Source: Flavobacterium urumqiense (GTDB lineage Bacteria; Bacteroidota; Bacteroidia; Flavobacteriales; Flavobacteriaceae). From it: a stretch of 64,000 bases of DNA. Below, piece after piece: positions 52,402-62,078 of this stretch. The DNA is taken from positions 124,001 to 188,000 of the forward strand of contig NZ_FNVP01000004.1 of NCBI RefSeq assembly GCF_900108015.1, in the 5' to 3' direction. The notes under the pieces were generated by a model. That model was given only the letters and a program-made list of their open reading frames with translations, made no database searches and had not been told where the DNA came from. Positions within the stretch are counted from its first letter, which is position 1, and each line of letters starts with the position of its first letter. Both the position numbers and the translations under genes were made by a program.

Positions 52402-54465
52402 CTATTCTTTCAATAGCCGATTCAGTTGAAATTGTTCGCCTTCATTTAAATTAGGTAAAATCCTTTCGAAAGAAACTCTCATTTCCTTATTTTTCAGCAG
52501 TTTTCTAATGTTATCCCTTCCAAATTTCGAAAATTGCCACATGTGATGAGTTGTAGCTTTAACCAAATTTTGCAATACTTCATCATTGACCATATTAAAA
52601 GCTAATAATTTTTCTAAGGCATTTTGCCTTGTATTCTCTTCATAATTGATTGACGAATAATTTATTAATTCATCTATCAATTGTTTTTTATCTATTGAAT
52701 AATTGAATGTTGACAGTGCTAACGACAACCACAATGTTCGCAGGTTAAAATCACTAAAGCCGATCCAATCTTTTGATTTATCCAAATAACGAGCACGTTG
52801 CTCCGGAAAATTATTCCATAAATTAAATAATGCTATTTCTTGTGTTTGATAGGATTTGTCATCCAATAAAGTTTCGTATTGCGCTCTAAAACTTTCGGGA
52901 ATTTCATTTAGTGTAGCCGCAACGGCTTGACGAACTTGTATGTTTTTAGTATTCATAGCCAAGTTTAAAAGTGTGACTTTATCTTCAAATTTTTCTGATT
53001 TCAATTGATTAACAATTGCTTCTTTGACTGAAAAATACACATCCGATTGTACTGTTTTTATAAAAAAATCTTCTTTCTCCGACAAAAGTTTATTTCTTGA
53101 TTTTTCTATTTCAAACAATACCTGAATTGACTTATTTTTATTTAATAAAGCATTAGCTTGTTGTGTATTAAAAACAGTTGTTTCAAGCCATAGTTTACTA
53201 AAAATAGTCAAGTCATAAGATGATACTTTTTTAATTTCAGTAAAAAAATCTTGTGTATTTACCGTTTGAAAGGAATGTTTTTTCAAATAGCATTTTACAG
53301 CTTTTTTAAAAGCCTTTTCGCCTATTGCTTCGTGTAAAACATGCAAAGCCCAAGCACCTTTTTGATAGAAAGTCAACGAACTGGCTTTGGCATTCAAAAC
53401 AGGAATGGTATCCGTTCTGGAGGCAAACTTTAATTGTTGCGCCGATTCATATAATTTGGAATAAAAATAATCTTCGCCATAGATTTCCCTCTCAGCCAGC
53501 AATGCATAATAAGTTGCAAATCCTTCCTGCAACCAATGGTGTTTCCCACTTTCGGCAGTGACTAAATTCCCAAACCACTGATGCGCCAATTCATGTGCAT
53601 TAACGTTCGTGTAACTCCTGTCCTCAAAACCTACCGAATCCACAACATAACGCGTATTGAAAAGCGATGCCGATGTATTCTCCATTCCTGCATACAAAAA
53701 ATCACGAACGGGAGCTTGTCTGTAAATTTCCCAAGGATACTTCACTCCTATTTCTTTTTCCAAAAAATCAAACATCCTTTTTGAGTTTCGATACGTTGGT
53801 TCAAATTTAGTTGCGTCTTTTGACTCTAAATACATTTCTAAAGGAATTCCCGAATTTGATTGCTGCGTTTGTTTTTCAAATTTTCCAATGGCAAGCATTA
53901 ATAAATAAGAACTCATCGGTTTATGCATATTGAATCGCCAATACATCATCGAATTATTGTTCTCTTTACTTTTTAAAATTCCGTTAGAAATCACTTGGTA
54001 CTTTGAATCAACAACTACTTCCAAACTAAAAATAACTTTCTCATTGACATCATCAAAACTTGGAAACCAATTACTGGTATATTTTCCTTGTCCTTGCGTC
54101 CAAATTTGCAGATTATCATTTGTTTCAGATCCTACGAAATACAGGGTTTGCTTTGGCTTGGCAACATAATTAAAACTAATATTATTTGTTCCTTTTTTGA
54201 AAGAGGAAATCAATAGAATTTGTTTACCATTACTAGTAAATTGAATTTGTTTCTGATTCAATTCAACATCAGTAAAAGCCATGTTTTGCGCATCGATTTT
54301 AATGGTATCTGTAGGTTTCAAAACATCAAACCAATAACTAACTGCTCCTCTCACCGATTTATCTTGTGGATTAATTGTTATTTGTCCACGAACCGATTTA
54401 AAATCAACGAATTGAGTTTGTTGAGCAAATGTTATTGTGGATAGTAATAGGAATAAATATTTCAT
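52402..54465 (-). CDS. M1-family aminopeptidase
   Basis: 687 residues with a signal peptide (KYLFLLLSTITFAQQ). The N-terminal beta-sandwich is followed by the thermolysin-like domain with AGMENTSAS (in place of GAMEN), the zinc motif HELAHQWFGN and the downstream Glu in WLQEGFATYYAL. The C-terminal half is a helical repeat (LSEKEDFFIKTVQSDVYFS onward). It cleaves N-terminal residues from peptides in the periplasm. Its start codon lies 36 bp inside the region upstream of the divergent Dph6-like gene. Confidence 0.94.
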   Translation of the reverse strand: MKYLFLLLSTITFAQQTQFVDFKSVRGQITINPQDKSVRGAVSYWFDVLKPTDTIKIDAQNMAFTDVELNQKQIQFTSNGKQILLISSFKKGTNNISFNYVAKPKQTLYFVGSETNDNLQIWTQGQGKYTSNWFPSFDDVNEKVIFSLEVVVDSKYQVISNGILKSKENNNSMMYWRFNMHKPMSSYLLMLAIGKFEKQTQQSNSGIPLEMYLESKDATKFEPTYRNSKRMFDFLEKEIGVKYPWEIYRQAPVRDFLYAGMENTSASLFNTRYVVDSVGFEDRSYTNVNAHELAHQWFGNLVTAESGKHHWLQEGFATYYALLAEREIYGEDYFYSKLYESAQQLKFASRTDTIPVLNAKASSLTFYQKGAWALHVLHEAIGEKAFKKAVKCYLKKHSFQTVNTQDFFTEIKKVSSYDLTIFSKLWLETTVFNTQQANALLNKNKSIQVLFEIEKSRNKLLSEKEDFFIKTVQSDVYFSVKEAIVNQLKSEKFEDKVTLLNLAMNTKNIQVRQAVAATLNEIPESFRAQYETLLDDKSYQTQEIALFNLWNNFPEQRARYLDKSKDWIGFSDFNLRTLWLSLALSTFNYSIDKKQLIDELINYSSINYEENTRQNALEKLLAFNMVNDEVLQNLVKATTHHMWQFSKFGRDNIRKLLKNKEMRVSFERILPNLNEGEQFQLNRLLKE

Positions 54466-54569
54466 GGATTGTAAAGATTTATAATGCGATTTTCAAAGTT
54501 ACAAAGGTTTACCAAACTACTAGTACAAATTTTGTAAGTTTACCCCCAGAAAACCTCAAGAAAATCCCA

Positions 54570-55307
54570 TTGAAAAAGAAAGCCCTATTTAATTGGAGTA
54601 GCGGAAAAGATTCTGCCCTTGCCTTATACAAAACGTTGCAAAATCCCGAATTTGAAATTACCTGTTTGCTAACTAGTATAAATCAACAACATCAACGTGT
54701 TTCGATGCATGGTGTTCGGATTGAATTACTTGAACAACAAGCCAAAAGTATCGGATTACCTTTGGAAATCATGCAAATTCCAGAAATGCCAACAATGGAG
54801 GTTTATGAAAACGTGATGCGCGAAATATTGGCAAAACTAAAAGATAAAAGTGTTACGCATTCTATTTTTGGAGATATTTTCTTGGAAGATTTGCGCAAAT
54901 ACCGGGAAGATAAATTAGCAGAAATAGGTTTCGAAGGTGTTTTCCCGCTTTGGAAAATTCCAACTCAAGATTTGATTCAGGAATTTATAAATTTAGGATT
55001 TAAAACGATTGTCGTTTGTGTAAACGAACGGTTTATGGACAAAAGCTTCGTTGGTCGCGTGATTGACCAGAATTTCATAAACGATTTACCCGAAAATGTA
55101 GATGTTTGTGGAGAAAATGGCGAGTTTCACACCTTTACATTTGACGGTCCCATTTTCTCGAAACCAATTGAGTTTGAAATTGGCGAAATTGTATACCGCA
55201 AATATGAAAAACCAGAAAAAGAAAATTCCTCAGATACAGCTGGCGACACTAGCGCTTCCGATGCATTTGATTTCGGGTTTTGGTATTGTGATTTGGTTAC
55301 AAAATAA
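54570..55307 (+). CDS. Dph6-related ATP pyrophosphatase
   Basis: The start is best put at TTG 54570 (MKKKALFNWSSGKDSAL when read as Met), giving 245 residues. An ATG at 54429 lies inside the divergent peptidase gene and adds 47 residues with no family likeness. The PP-loop NWSSGKDSALALYKT, SMHGVRIELLEQQAKSIGLP, and the middle ILAKLKDKSVTHSIFGDIF are the Dph6/adenine-nucleotide alpha-hydrolase features. It activates a substrate by adenylation; in bacteria the substrate is uncertain since diphthamide is not made. Confidence 0.82.
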   Translation: MKKKALFNWSSGKDSALALYKTLQNPEFEITCLLTSINQQHQRVSMHGVRIELLEQQAKSIGLPLEIMQIPEMPTMEVYENVMREILAKLKDKSVTHSIFGDIFLEDLRKYREDKLAEIGFEGVFPLWKIPTQDLIQEFINLGFKTIVVCVNERFMDKSFVGRVIDQNFINDLPENVDVCGENGEFHTFTFDGPIFSKPIEFEIGEIVYRKYEKPEKENSSDTAGDTSASDAFDFGFWYCDLVTK

Positions 55308-55356
55308 AAAAAAAACTCCGAAGTCATAGAAGACAACCGAGTTTTATTTTTTTTTT
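55308..55356. terminator. Bidirectional terminator between convergent genes
   Basis: AAAACTC (55312-55318) pairs with GAGTTTT (55339-55345), with an inner GTC/GAC pair; T-rich tracts follow on both strands. The stem is interrupted. Confidence 0.75.
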
Positions 55357-55372
55357 AGAATCTGAAAGAATA

Positions 55373-56854
55373 TTAATCCAAACTTGGTAAAGTAAAACCA
55401 TCCAAAACACTTTTTTCAGTCATGAGGGCTTCAATTTCATTTGATTTTCTTGGTGCTTCACCAGATAAATTCATTGGTCCGCTAGCCGTTATTAAAATAT
55501 CATCTTCAATTCGCACAGCAATTCCCCACCATTTCTTATCACAATCACTTCCGTTCGGAATATAAATTCCCGGTTCTACCGTAACAACCATATCGGCCTC
55601 AAAATTGTTGTATAAACCAGGATCATGAACATCTAATCCAATATGATGCGAAGTCCCATGAGGGAAATATTTTCTGGATTCCTCTTGTGTTTTTGTAATT
55701 CCTAATTTCATTAAACCATCACTGATTATTTTACGTGCCGCAACATCGGGAGCGCTAAAGCTATTTCCAACTTTTGCAGTAGCAATTCCCGCTTCTTGCG
55801 CATCATAAACTAAATCATAAATTAACTTTTGCTCAGTAGAGAATTTTCCATTAGCAGGAATCGTTCGGGTTACATCGGCAGTGTAACCGTGATATTCAGC
55901 ACCTAAATCCATCAAAACCAAGTCATTTTCAACTTTCATTTTGCTGTTTTCAATATAATGCAATACGCAGCCATTATTACCCGCTCCCACTATTGACGGA
56001 TAACCTTCAAACTCACTGCCATACTTTTTATAGACAAATTCGTGAATTCCCTGTATCTCCGTTTCAGACATTCCAGGATGCATCGCTTTCATTATTTCAC
56101 GTTGCCCCATTGCCGAAATTCTAACCGCTTTTGTCAGTAAAAGCATTTCCTCTTTAGATTTGATCTCACGTAAACTGGCCATATAGGTTAAAATCGATTT
56201 GGTATCAATAGTCACCTTTTTTGAAGTGATACTTTTTTTACGATTAATTTCATTTTGCATATTCAAATCCGTTTGTGGTTTCGCTTTTTCGTTGTAACCA
56301 ATTTGGGATTTAAAAGATTCAAATAATTTATATAAATCAGCTTTATCTCGCTTTGAATTTCGGGTATCTTCTTCGAATTCCTTAAACAGAACATTGCTAA
56401 AACTTGCATAATCTATTCCTGAGTTGAGGAACTCTGTTCCATTCAATGCCACCTCAAAGCCTAAATCCTTTTTAGCACCTTCTGTTCCTAAACGAATTCC
56501 GGTCCATTGCTCCGCTTTTGGATTTTTTTCCTGAACGTAAAGTAGCTCATTAAATGATTTTCCCCCTTTAGTTTGATTACCAGAAAATATAACCAGAACA
56601 GAATTTGGTTCTTTATACCCTGTTAAGTAATAAAAATCTGGGTCTTGATGATAGATAAAATCTACGTCATTGGCTCGGTTCCGAATGGGATTACTAAAAA
56701 ACACTGCAACACTATTCTTAGGCATTTTAGCCCGTAATGCTTCTCTTCTTTCTTTGTGAAATTGAGCCGACAAATAATCAGTTGGAATTCCGTTTTGAGC
56801 AATTGAAGAACAGACAAAAAGTACAGTTAGGATAAAAGAAAATTTGAAATTCAT
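55373..56854 (-). CDS. Xaa-Pro aminopeptidase family protein (M24B)
   Basis: 493 residues with a signal peptide (LTVLFVCSSIAQ). The N-terminal non-catalytic domain contains RREALRAKMPKNSVAVFFSN. The C-terminal pita-bread domain supplies metal ligands: LMDLGAEYHGYTADVTRTIP (Asp, Asp), HHIGLDVHDPG (His) and the Glu residues of MVVTVEPGIYIPNGSD and VRIEDDILITASGPMNLS. It removes N-terminal residues before proline, probably in the periplasm or outer membrane. It is leftward, convergent with the Dph6-like gene. Confidence 0.94.
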   Translation of the reverse strand: MNFKFSFILTVLFVCSSIAQNGIPTDYLSAQFHKERREALRAKMPKNSVAVFFSNPIRNRANDVDFIYHQDPDFYYLTGYKEPNSVLVIFSGNQTKGGKSFNELLYVQEKNPKAEQWTGIRLGTEGAKKDLGFEVALNGTEFLNSGIDYASFSNVLFKEFEEDTRNSKRDKADLYKLFESFKSQIGYNEKAKPQTDLNMQNEINRKKSITSKKVTIDTKSILTYMASLREIKSKEEMLLLTKAVRISAMGQREIMKAMHPGMSETEIQGIHEFVYKKYGSEFEGYPSIVGAGNNGCVLHYIENSKMKVENDLVLMDLGAEYHGYTADVTRTIPANGKFSTEQKLIYDLVYDAQEAGIATAKVGNSFSAPDVAARKIISDGLMKLGITKTQEESRKYFPHGTSHHIGLDVHDPGLYNNFEADMVVTVEPGIYIPNGSDCDKKWWGIAVRIEDDILITASGPMNLSGEAPRKSNEIEALMTEKSVLDGFTLPSLD

Positions 56855-57008
56855 TTATATATGGGTTAAGTAAATAATAAATACAATGCTATTCTTTAAT
56901 AATTAGAGGTAAATATAAAAAATTTTGAGTTTATAATAAAACTTTTTAATTGGAGGATTGTTAGTAGTTTTAGAATCTATAACCAAATATGTTGTGTGTA
57001 CTTATAAT

Positions 57009-57431
57009 TTATTTTTTGTATTCTAATCCGGGACCATCACAGTTTTTCCATGTACTTGACAAGATATTACTCTCTGTAATATAAAGTTCCTCTTTTAGAT
57101 TTCCGTAACAGCTTCCTATAACTTCGCTGTCATTGGGATAGGTTAATTCAAAATAAAATCCATCTGGATGATTTGTAGTTGTGTAAGTACCCGAAATGGT
57201 TGTTTTAATTCCATTTCGTTCTCTGAATTTTATAAATGTTCTGTTAATCTTGAACAAATAGAATTCTTGCCATTCCATAGCTGCACCCGTCGTTTCCGAG
57301 TTAACCATAGAACCCGACATTTTTATCAAAGTCCATTTTCCATAATAACCAGTATTATCCGTTGGTACGAGATCCTTTGAACAGGAATTAAAAACAGAAA
57401 GAAAAGCAATAAGAATTATGAGATGTTTCAT
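57009..57431 (-). CDS. Lipocalin-like lipoprotein of unknown function
   Basis: 140 residues. Lipobox FNSC at residues 14-17 makes it a lipoprotein. The mature part begins with YYGKWTLIKMSGSMVNS, a pattern of small lipocalin-like beta-barrels in Bacteroidetes, and ends CDGPGLEYKK with two Cys (SCYGNL, KNCDGP) that may pair. No known function. It is alone with no operon partner. Confidence 0.65.
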   Translation of the reverse strand: MKHLIILIAFLSVFNSCSKDLVPTDNTGYYGKWTLIKMSGSMVNSETTGAAMEWQEFYLFKINRTFIKFRERNGIKTTISGTYTTTNHPDGFYFELTYPNDSEVIGSCYGNLKEELYITESNILSSTWKNCDGPGLEYKK

Positions 57432-57490
57432 GTGTCCGTTTTTAAAGATGTGAATTGGCTTTATTGATGGTTAATTTTTTAAATAATTCT

Positions 57491-58036
57491 TTACCGCTCT
57501 TCATACATTTTCAATAACTGCGTCACCGTATTCCAATTCCTGATTGTGGCGGTTACATTCAGTTTTTTCTCAATGTATTTTTGATCAAATCGTGTTTTTC
57601 CTGCTCCAACAGCGTATTTAATAAAAATTCTGCTGCCGTCAATGCTCGCTTCATCTGGCTTGAACTGACTAATTCTCAAATCATTCATACTGGTACTTTG
57701 CAAAGTGGTTGAAATGAATGCTACGTATAACTTCTTCGTATCTATATCTTTTTCCTTCAAGAAAAGATTGTTCTTGAAACACGCTTCTAAATCTGCTGAA
57801 CTAATAACTACAACCGGCACTTCATGACCAAAAGCCTTAAAAATTTCCTGCTTTATTTTGAATCCAACAGCAGCTGGACTTTCTTCTTCGGTATCCACAA
57901 AAACATTTCCAGATTGAATATAGGTTTGAACATTTTTAAAACCAATGGCTTCCAAAGTCGTTTTTAGCGCCTCCATTTTTATCATACTGTGACCGGAAAC
58001 ATTGATACCACGGAGTAATGCGAGATGAGTTGTCAT
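57491..58036 (-). CDS. DUF1697 protein
   Basis: 181 residues. The DUF1697 signature is at the start: HLALLRGINVSGHSMIKM, LKTTLEAIGFKNVQTYIQSG and NVFVDTEEES. The family has no known function; it is widespread in soil and marine bacteria. Cytoplasmic. It stands alone. Confidence 0.85.
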   Translation of the reverse strand: MTTHLALLRGINVSGHSMIKMEALKTTLEAIGFKNVQTYIQSGNVFVDTEEESPAAVGFKIKQEIFKAFGHEVPVVVISSADLEACFKNNLFLKEKDIDTKKLYVAFISTTLQSTSMNDLRISQFKPDEASIDGSRIFIKYAVGAGKTRFDQKYIEKKLNVTATIRNWNTVTQLLKMYEER

Positions 58037-58238
58037 TTTTTAAGCTTTTTATTTTTGCGAAGATATTGTGTTTGGAGTAAAATTTGGGTTTAGTATTATA
58101 GGGATTTTGACTAAGATTGGCTAGGACATGCACTGATATTATAAAAATAGGGAATAAATTAATTTATAGAGTAAAATAGATATCTCAAATATATTGAAAG
58201 TGAACATTATAAAATCTATATAATTAAGAATTAATTAT

Positions 58239-58718
58239 TTATATATCAAGTAATCCAAAAATTTCGTAATGTGGAACTTTTAAGTCAATAAATTGAAATT
58301 TTGGATTTGATTCAATAGTTAATAAATTATAAATTTTAAAACTTTCACTGTCGGAAGAAACATAAAATTCTACAGATTTTTCACAATCAGCTTGAGAAAA
58401 TAATTTTGTATCGTTTGGAATTATATTTCTTTCATTAAGCTTTAGTTTCCCTTTATTATGAAAAACAATTCGAGCAAATTCTCCTGTTCTTTTTGAATGA
58501 TCTAAATTAAAGGGTATAATTTGTAAATTTCTTAGCGGTAATTCATGAATATCTCCACCTACACAATATTCTGCTATTGAAATAGTTGAAATCATCATTG
58601 TTATCTCTTCTTTTATGAAATAACGGAAATAACCATCTGCATTTTTAAATAGTGGGTCACTTTCATTTAAAAAGCGCAAAAAAAAACTTGTATCAAGTAA
58701 AACGGATTTATGCATCAT
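58239..58718 (-). CDS. PIN-domain protein, candidate toxin of a two-gene module
   Basis: 159 residues. Acidic residues in PIN order: Asp9 (VLLDTSFFLRF), Glu50 (SISIAEYCVGG), Asp103 (NDTKLFSQA) and Asp123 (YVSSDSESF). They are consistent with an intact PIN ribonuclease of the VapC kind, although the middle part (ADGYFRYFIKEEITMM) is unlike standard VapC. The gene overlaps the upstream 265-aa partner by 11 bp, as toxin genes in two-gene modules often do. The start could also be the second Met (MHKSVLLD). Confidence 0.75.
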   Translation of the reverse strand: MMHKSVLLDTSFFLRFLNESDPLFKNADGYFRYFIKEEITMMISTISIAEYCVGGDIHELPLRNLQIIPFNLDHSKRTGEFARIVFHNKGKLKLNERNIIPNDTKLFSQADCEKSVEFYVSSDSESFKIYNLLTIESNPKFQFIDLKVPHYEIFGLLDI

Positions 58719-59505
58719 ATCCTCCTCTTATTTCTTTTAACCAAATATCTGGATCAATTGAATTAAGCCAAGACTTTCTAGCTTTGTCTCTTAAATTTTT
58801 GAGATATGAATCATCATATTTAGGATGGTAATCAATTAATTCAATGAATTTTAATGTACTTGTATCAATTTCACCTGTTGAGGAATGTTGTTTTCCCATA
58901 GCCCTAATTCCTAAAGTTTTATAAAGAAGATTTTCTTCATACTCTTCCAAGAAGCTAATAGGAGTTTGTATTCGAATCGTACCACTTTCAGATGTTAAAA
59001 TATGAATATTAGCTTTATCTTTTCCTCCAGCATTAGTCACTTTTCCATAGAAATAAAATTCCGCATCCGCCCAAATGGCTTCAGTTCTAAAATATCGAGT
59101 AGTTCTATCTACTTTTACTTCATTAGTATTTTCTAAAGAAGTTTTAATACTAAAAGTATAATCTTTTTTAATCGCTATATTTTGTATATTCTCAAAAGCT
59201 TTTGCAGTAGAAATATCTAGAAAATCTATATCTTCAACTTCATTGACCTGACCTATTATTGCATTAAAACCAATAATAAATTGGATTGATGTTTTTAGTA
59301 TATGTTTTACAGAACCTTGTTGAATGTTATAACTAATTGTGGGTCTATCTTTTTTATCTCCAGGATAAAGCAAATTTTCAGCATTTTCGAGAATAGAAAT
59401 TATCTCCCGTATATCATAGTTATCGGGTGATAGTTCAATATTTCCTTTTGAACCCGTAATTCTAATTTCTATAAATCCAATTTTTTCCACATCGCAAATT
59501 AACAT
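58708..59505 (-). CDS. 265-aa partner of the PIN protein, candidate antitoxin
   Basis: 265 residues, not a family I recognise. The middle is beta-rich (FYFYGKVTNAGGKDKANIHI, SESGTIRIQTPISFLEEYEE). The C-terminus (KARKSWLNSIDPDIWLKEIR) has the shape of antitoxin tails that plug the active site of PIN toxins. It is read just before the PIN gene and overlaps it by 11 bp. If an antitoxin, it is about three times the usual VapB size. No DNA-binding motif is evident; its autoregulation could be indirect. Confidence 0.6.
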   Translation of the reverse strand: MLICDVEKIGFIEIRITGSKGNIELSPDNYDIREIISILENAENLLYPGDKKDRPTISYNIQQGSVKHILKTSIQFIIGFNAIIGQVNEVEDIDFLDISTAKAFENIQNIAIKKDYTFSIKTSLENTNEVKVDRTTRYFRTEAIWADAEFYFYGKVTNAGGKDKANIHILTSESGTIRIQTPISFLEEYEENLLYKTLGIRAMGKQHSSTGEIDTSTLKFIELIDYHPKYDDSYLKNLRDKARKSWLNSIDPDIWLKEIRGGYDA

Positions 59506-59678
59506 TTTTTTTTTGAAGTAAGTAAGTTTTATACTAAAAGTTCATTTTCAAATTCCCCTATTTCTCCATTTCCAAATTTCCAAACAAAAAACTATCTTCG
59601 CTCCATCAAATTAAAAATCCGTTTTAATCTGCGTTTTGCTTTTGCAAATCCGTTTTATCCGTGTCCAAAAAAATCTAA

Positions 59679-61784
59679 ATGCAAAATCTCCTACTTACTC
59701 CCATAGAATACCTCAAAGGCGTTGGTCCCAATCGGGGCGAATTGCTGCGTAAGGAATTGGGAATTTATAAGTATGTGGATTTGGTTAATTTTTTTCCAAA
59801 CAGATACATTGACAGAACGCGCTATTACAAGATTAACGAACTGCAAAATAATAGTGCTGAAGTTCAAATCATCGGTAAAATCATCAATATCAAAACCGTA
59901 GAATTTGGCAGAAACCAAAAACGATTGGTGGCGACTTTTGTGGATGATACCGGCCAAATGGAACTCGTTTGGTTTCAAGGTCATAAATGGATTCGGGAGA
60001 GTTTAAAGCTCAATGAAATTTGTGTTATTTTTGGGAAATGCACGTCTTTTGGGAATGCTTTCAATATGGCGCATCCGGAAATTGAACTGATGAGCGAGCA
60101 TGAACAAAGTCTGCGTTCGGCAATGCAACCCGTTTATCCTTCGACAGAAACCTTGACGAATCGCGGAATTACGAACCGGGTGATTAATAAACTCATGCAA
60201 CAATTATTTCTGGAAACGCAAGCGTTGTTCACGGAAACTTTGCCGGAATATTTAATCAACGAACTGAAGCTAATTCCTAAAAAAGCGGCTTTATTCAACA
60301 TTCATTTTCCAAAAAGCGCTGACGTTTTGGCGAAAGCCAAATTCCGATTAATATTTGAAGAATTGTTCTTTATCCAATTGCAACTAATTACGAAAAACCT
60401 GATTCGAAAACATAAAATAAAAGGACATCCGTTTACAACCGTTGGCGAATACTTCAATGATTTTTATCAAAATCATTTGCCCTTCCAATTGACAAATGCC
60501 CAAAAAAGAGTCATTAAAGAAATACGAAGCGACATGGGCAGCAACGCCCAAATGAACAGACTGCTGCAAGGTGATGTGGGTTCGGGAAAAACAATTGTGG
60601 CTTTTATGAGTATGCTTTTGGCTCTCGATAATGGTTTCCAAGCGTGCTTGATGGCGCCTACGGAAATCCTCGCCAACCAGCATTTTATTGGATTATCCGA
60701 ATTAGCAGAAACTCTAAATATAAATATCAGAATCTTAACAGGTTCCACCAAAATAGCGCAGCGAAGAATTATCCATGAAGAACTGGAAAACGGAACGTTA
60801 CATATTCTCATCGGAACACATGCTTTACTGGAAGATAAAGTAAAATTTAAGAATTTAGGACTAGCTGTAATTGATGAGCAACATCGTTTTGGCGTAGAAC
60901 AACGCTCTAAATTGTGGAAGAAGAATGCGATTCCTCCACACGTTTTGGTGATGACCGCCACGCCTATTCCCAGAACTTTGGCGATGAGCTTGTATGGCGA
61001 TTTAGACATTTCAGTGATTGATGAATTGCCTCCGGGACGAAAACCCATTCAGACCGTGCACCGATTTGACAGCAACAGATTAAAGGTTTGGAAATTTCTT
61101 AGGGACGAAATCGCTTTGGGTAGACAGATCTATATTGTGTATCCGTTAATTCAAGAATCGGAAAAAATGGATTTTAAGGATTTAATGGACGGTTACGAAA
61201 GCGTTTCCCGAGATTTTCCGTTGCCGCAATATTCGATTTCCATACTTCACGGTAAGATGAAACCGGCGGATAAAGATGCTGAAATGAAACGTTTTTCGGA
61301 AGGGAAAACCAATATTATGGTCGCCACAACCGTAATTGAAGTCGGTGTGAATGTTCCAAACGCCAGTGTAATGATTATCGAAAGTGCGGAACGTTTTGGA
61401 TTATCGCAACTGCATCAGCTTCGCGGTCGTGTGGGTCGTGGTGCGGAACAAAGTTATTGTATCCTGATGACGAGCCACAAATTAAGCTCTGACAGTAAAA
61501 CCCGAATGGAAACGATGGTACAAACTAATGATGGTTTCGAAATTGCCGAAGTTGATCTTAAGCTTCGAGGACCTGGAGATTTAATGGGAACACAACAAAG
61601 CGGCGTACTCAATCTTCAAATTGCCGATTTGGTTCGAGACAGAGATATATTGGCATTAGCCAGAAATTATGCTTTAAAATTACTCAAGGAAGATGCGGGC
61701 ATGCAAAAACCAGAGCATGCTGCTTTGAGAGCTATCTTTATAGAAATGACTAAGAAGAAGAATATTTGGAATTATATTAGTTAG
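59679..61784 (+). CDS. recG: ATP-dependent DNA helicase RecG
   Basis: 701 residues. The N-terminal wedge domain begins LLTPIEYLKGVGPNRGELL and includes the OB-fold stretch TFVDDTGQMELVWFQGHKWI. The helicase core has Walker A GDVGSGKTIVAFMS, Walker B VIDEQHRFGVEQ, MTATPIPRTLAM, VATTVIEVGVNVPNASVM and QLHQLRGRVGRG. RecG remodels stalled forks and D-loops. It stands alone between the PIN module and the RND operon. Confidence 0.97.
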   Translation: MQNLLLTPIEYLKGVGPNRGELLRKELGIYKYVDLVNFFPNRYIDRTRYYKINELQNNSAEVQIIGKIINIKTVEFGRNQKRLVATFVDDTGQMELVWFQGHKWIRESLKLNEICVIFGKCTSFGNAFNMAHPEIELMSEHEQSLRSAMQPVYPSTETLTNRGITNRVINKLMQQLFLETQALFTETLPEYLINELKLIPKKAALFNIHFPKSADVLAKAKFRLIFEELFFIQLQLITKNLIRKHKIKGHPFTTVGEYFNDFYQNHLPFQLTNAQKRVIKEIRSDMGSNAQMNRLLQGDVGSGKTIVAFMSMLLALDNGFQACLMAPTEILANQHFIGLSELAETLNINIRILTGSTKIAQRRIIHEELENGTLHILIGTHALLEDKVKFKNLGLAVIDEQHRFGVEQRSKLWKKNAIPPHVLVMTATPIPRTLAMSLYGDLDISVIDELPPGRKPIQTVHRFDSNRLKVWKFLRDEIALGRQIYIVYPLIQESEKMDFKDLMDGYESVSRDFPLPQYSISILHGKMKPADKDAEMKRFSEGKTNIMVATTVIEVGVNVPNASVMIIESAERFGLSQLHQLRGRVGRGAEQSYCILMTSHKLSSDSKTRMETMVQTNDGFEIAEVDLKLRGPGDLMGTQQSGVLNLQIADLVRDRDILALARNYALKLLKEDAGMQKPEHAALRAIFIEMTKKKNIWNYIS

Positions 61785-61961
61785 GCTGCATTATTTCTTA
61801 TGTGTTTCCCATAGTTCTATATTATTTCTAAATTCGAATAAATTTTCCCAAAAAAAAAATTCAATTATCGATTAAACCATTTCCCTTTTCAGCAGTCTTA
61901 TTTTCACTATAATTGTGGACATTTGTTACGTTTTATGATTGTTTGTTTTTTTAAATTAATA

Positions 61962-61975
61962 TTTGTATGTACAAA
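61962..61975. promoter_or_regulatory. Inverted repeat TTTGTA-N2-TACAAA, candidate operator of the RND operon
   Basis: TTTGTA (61962-61967) and TACAAA (61970-61975) are complementary across TG. It lies about 104 bp upstream of the adaptor gene and 46 bp before a TAAATTTG -7 element (62021-62028). A TetR-type repressor of the kind that governs efflux operons would fit; none is encoded here. Confidence 0.35.
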
Positions 61976-62020
61976 CGTTAAATAAAAATCAACAAATCCG
62001 CTAATCCCAATTCTATAACC

Positions 62021-62028
62021 TAAATTTG
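62021..62028 (+). promoter_or_regulatory. Candidate -7 element of the RND operon
   Basis: TAAATTTG fits the Bacteroidetes -7 consensus, 51 bp before the adaptor ATG. A -33 TTG is not evident. Confidence 0.35.
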
Positions 62029-62078
62029 TTTTTTAACTAAAATTACTGAGGCTTAATCCTACTTTATAACTTATAAAT

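Noticed and set aside
60473..61048. 191-aa open frame antisense to recG
   Set aside because: Overlaps fully conserved helicase motifs of recG; no independent evidence.
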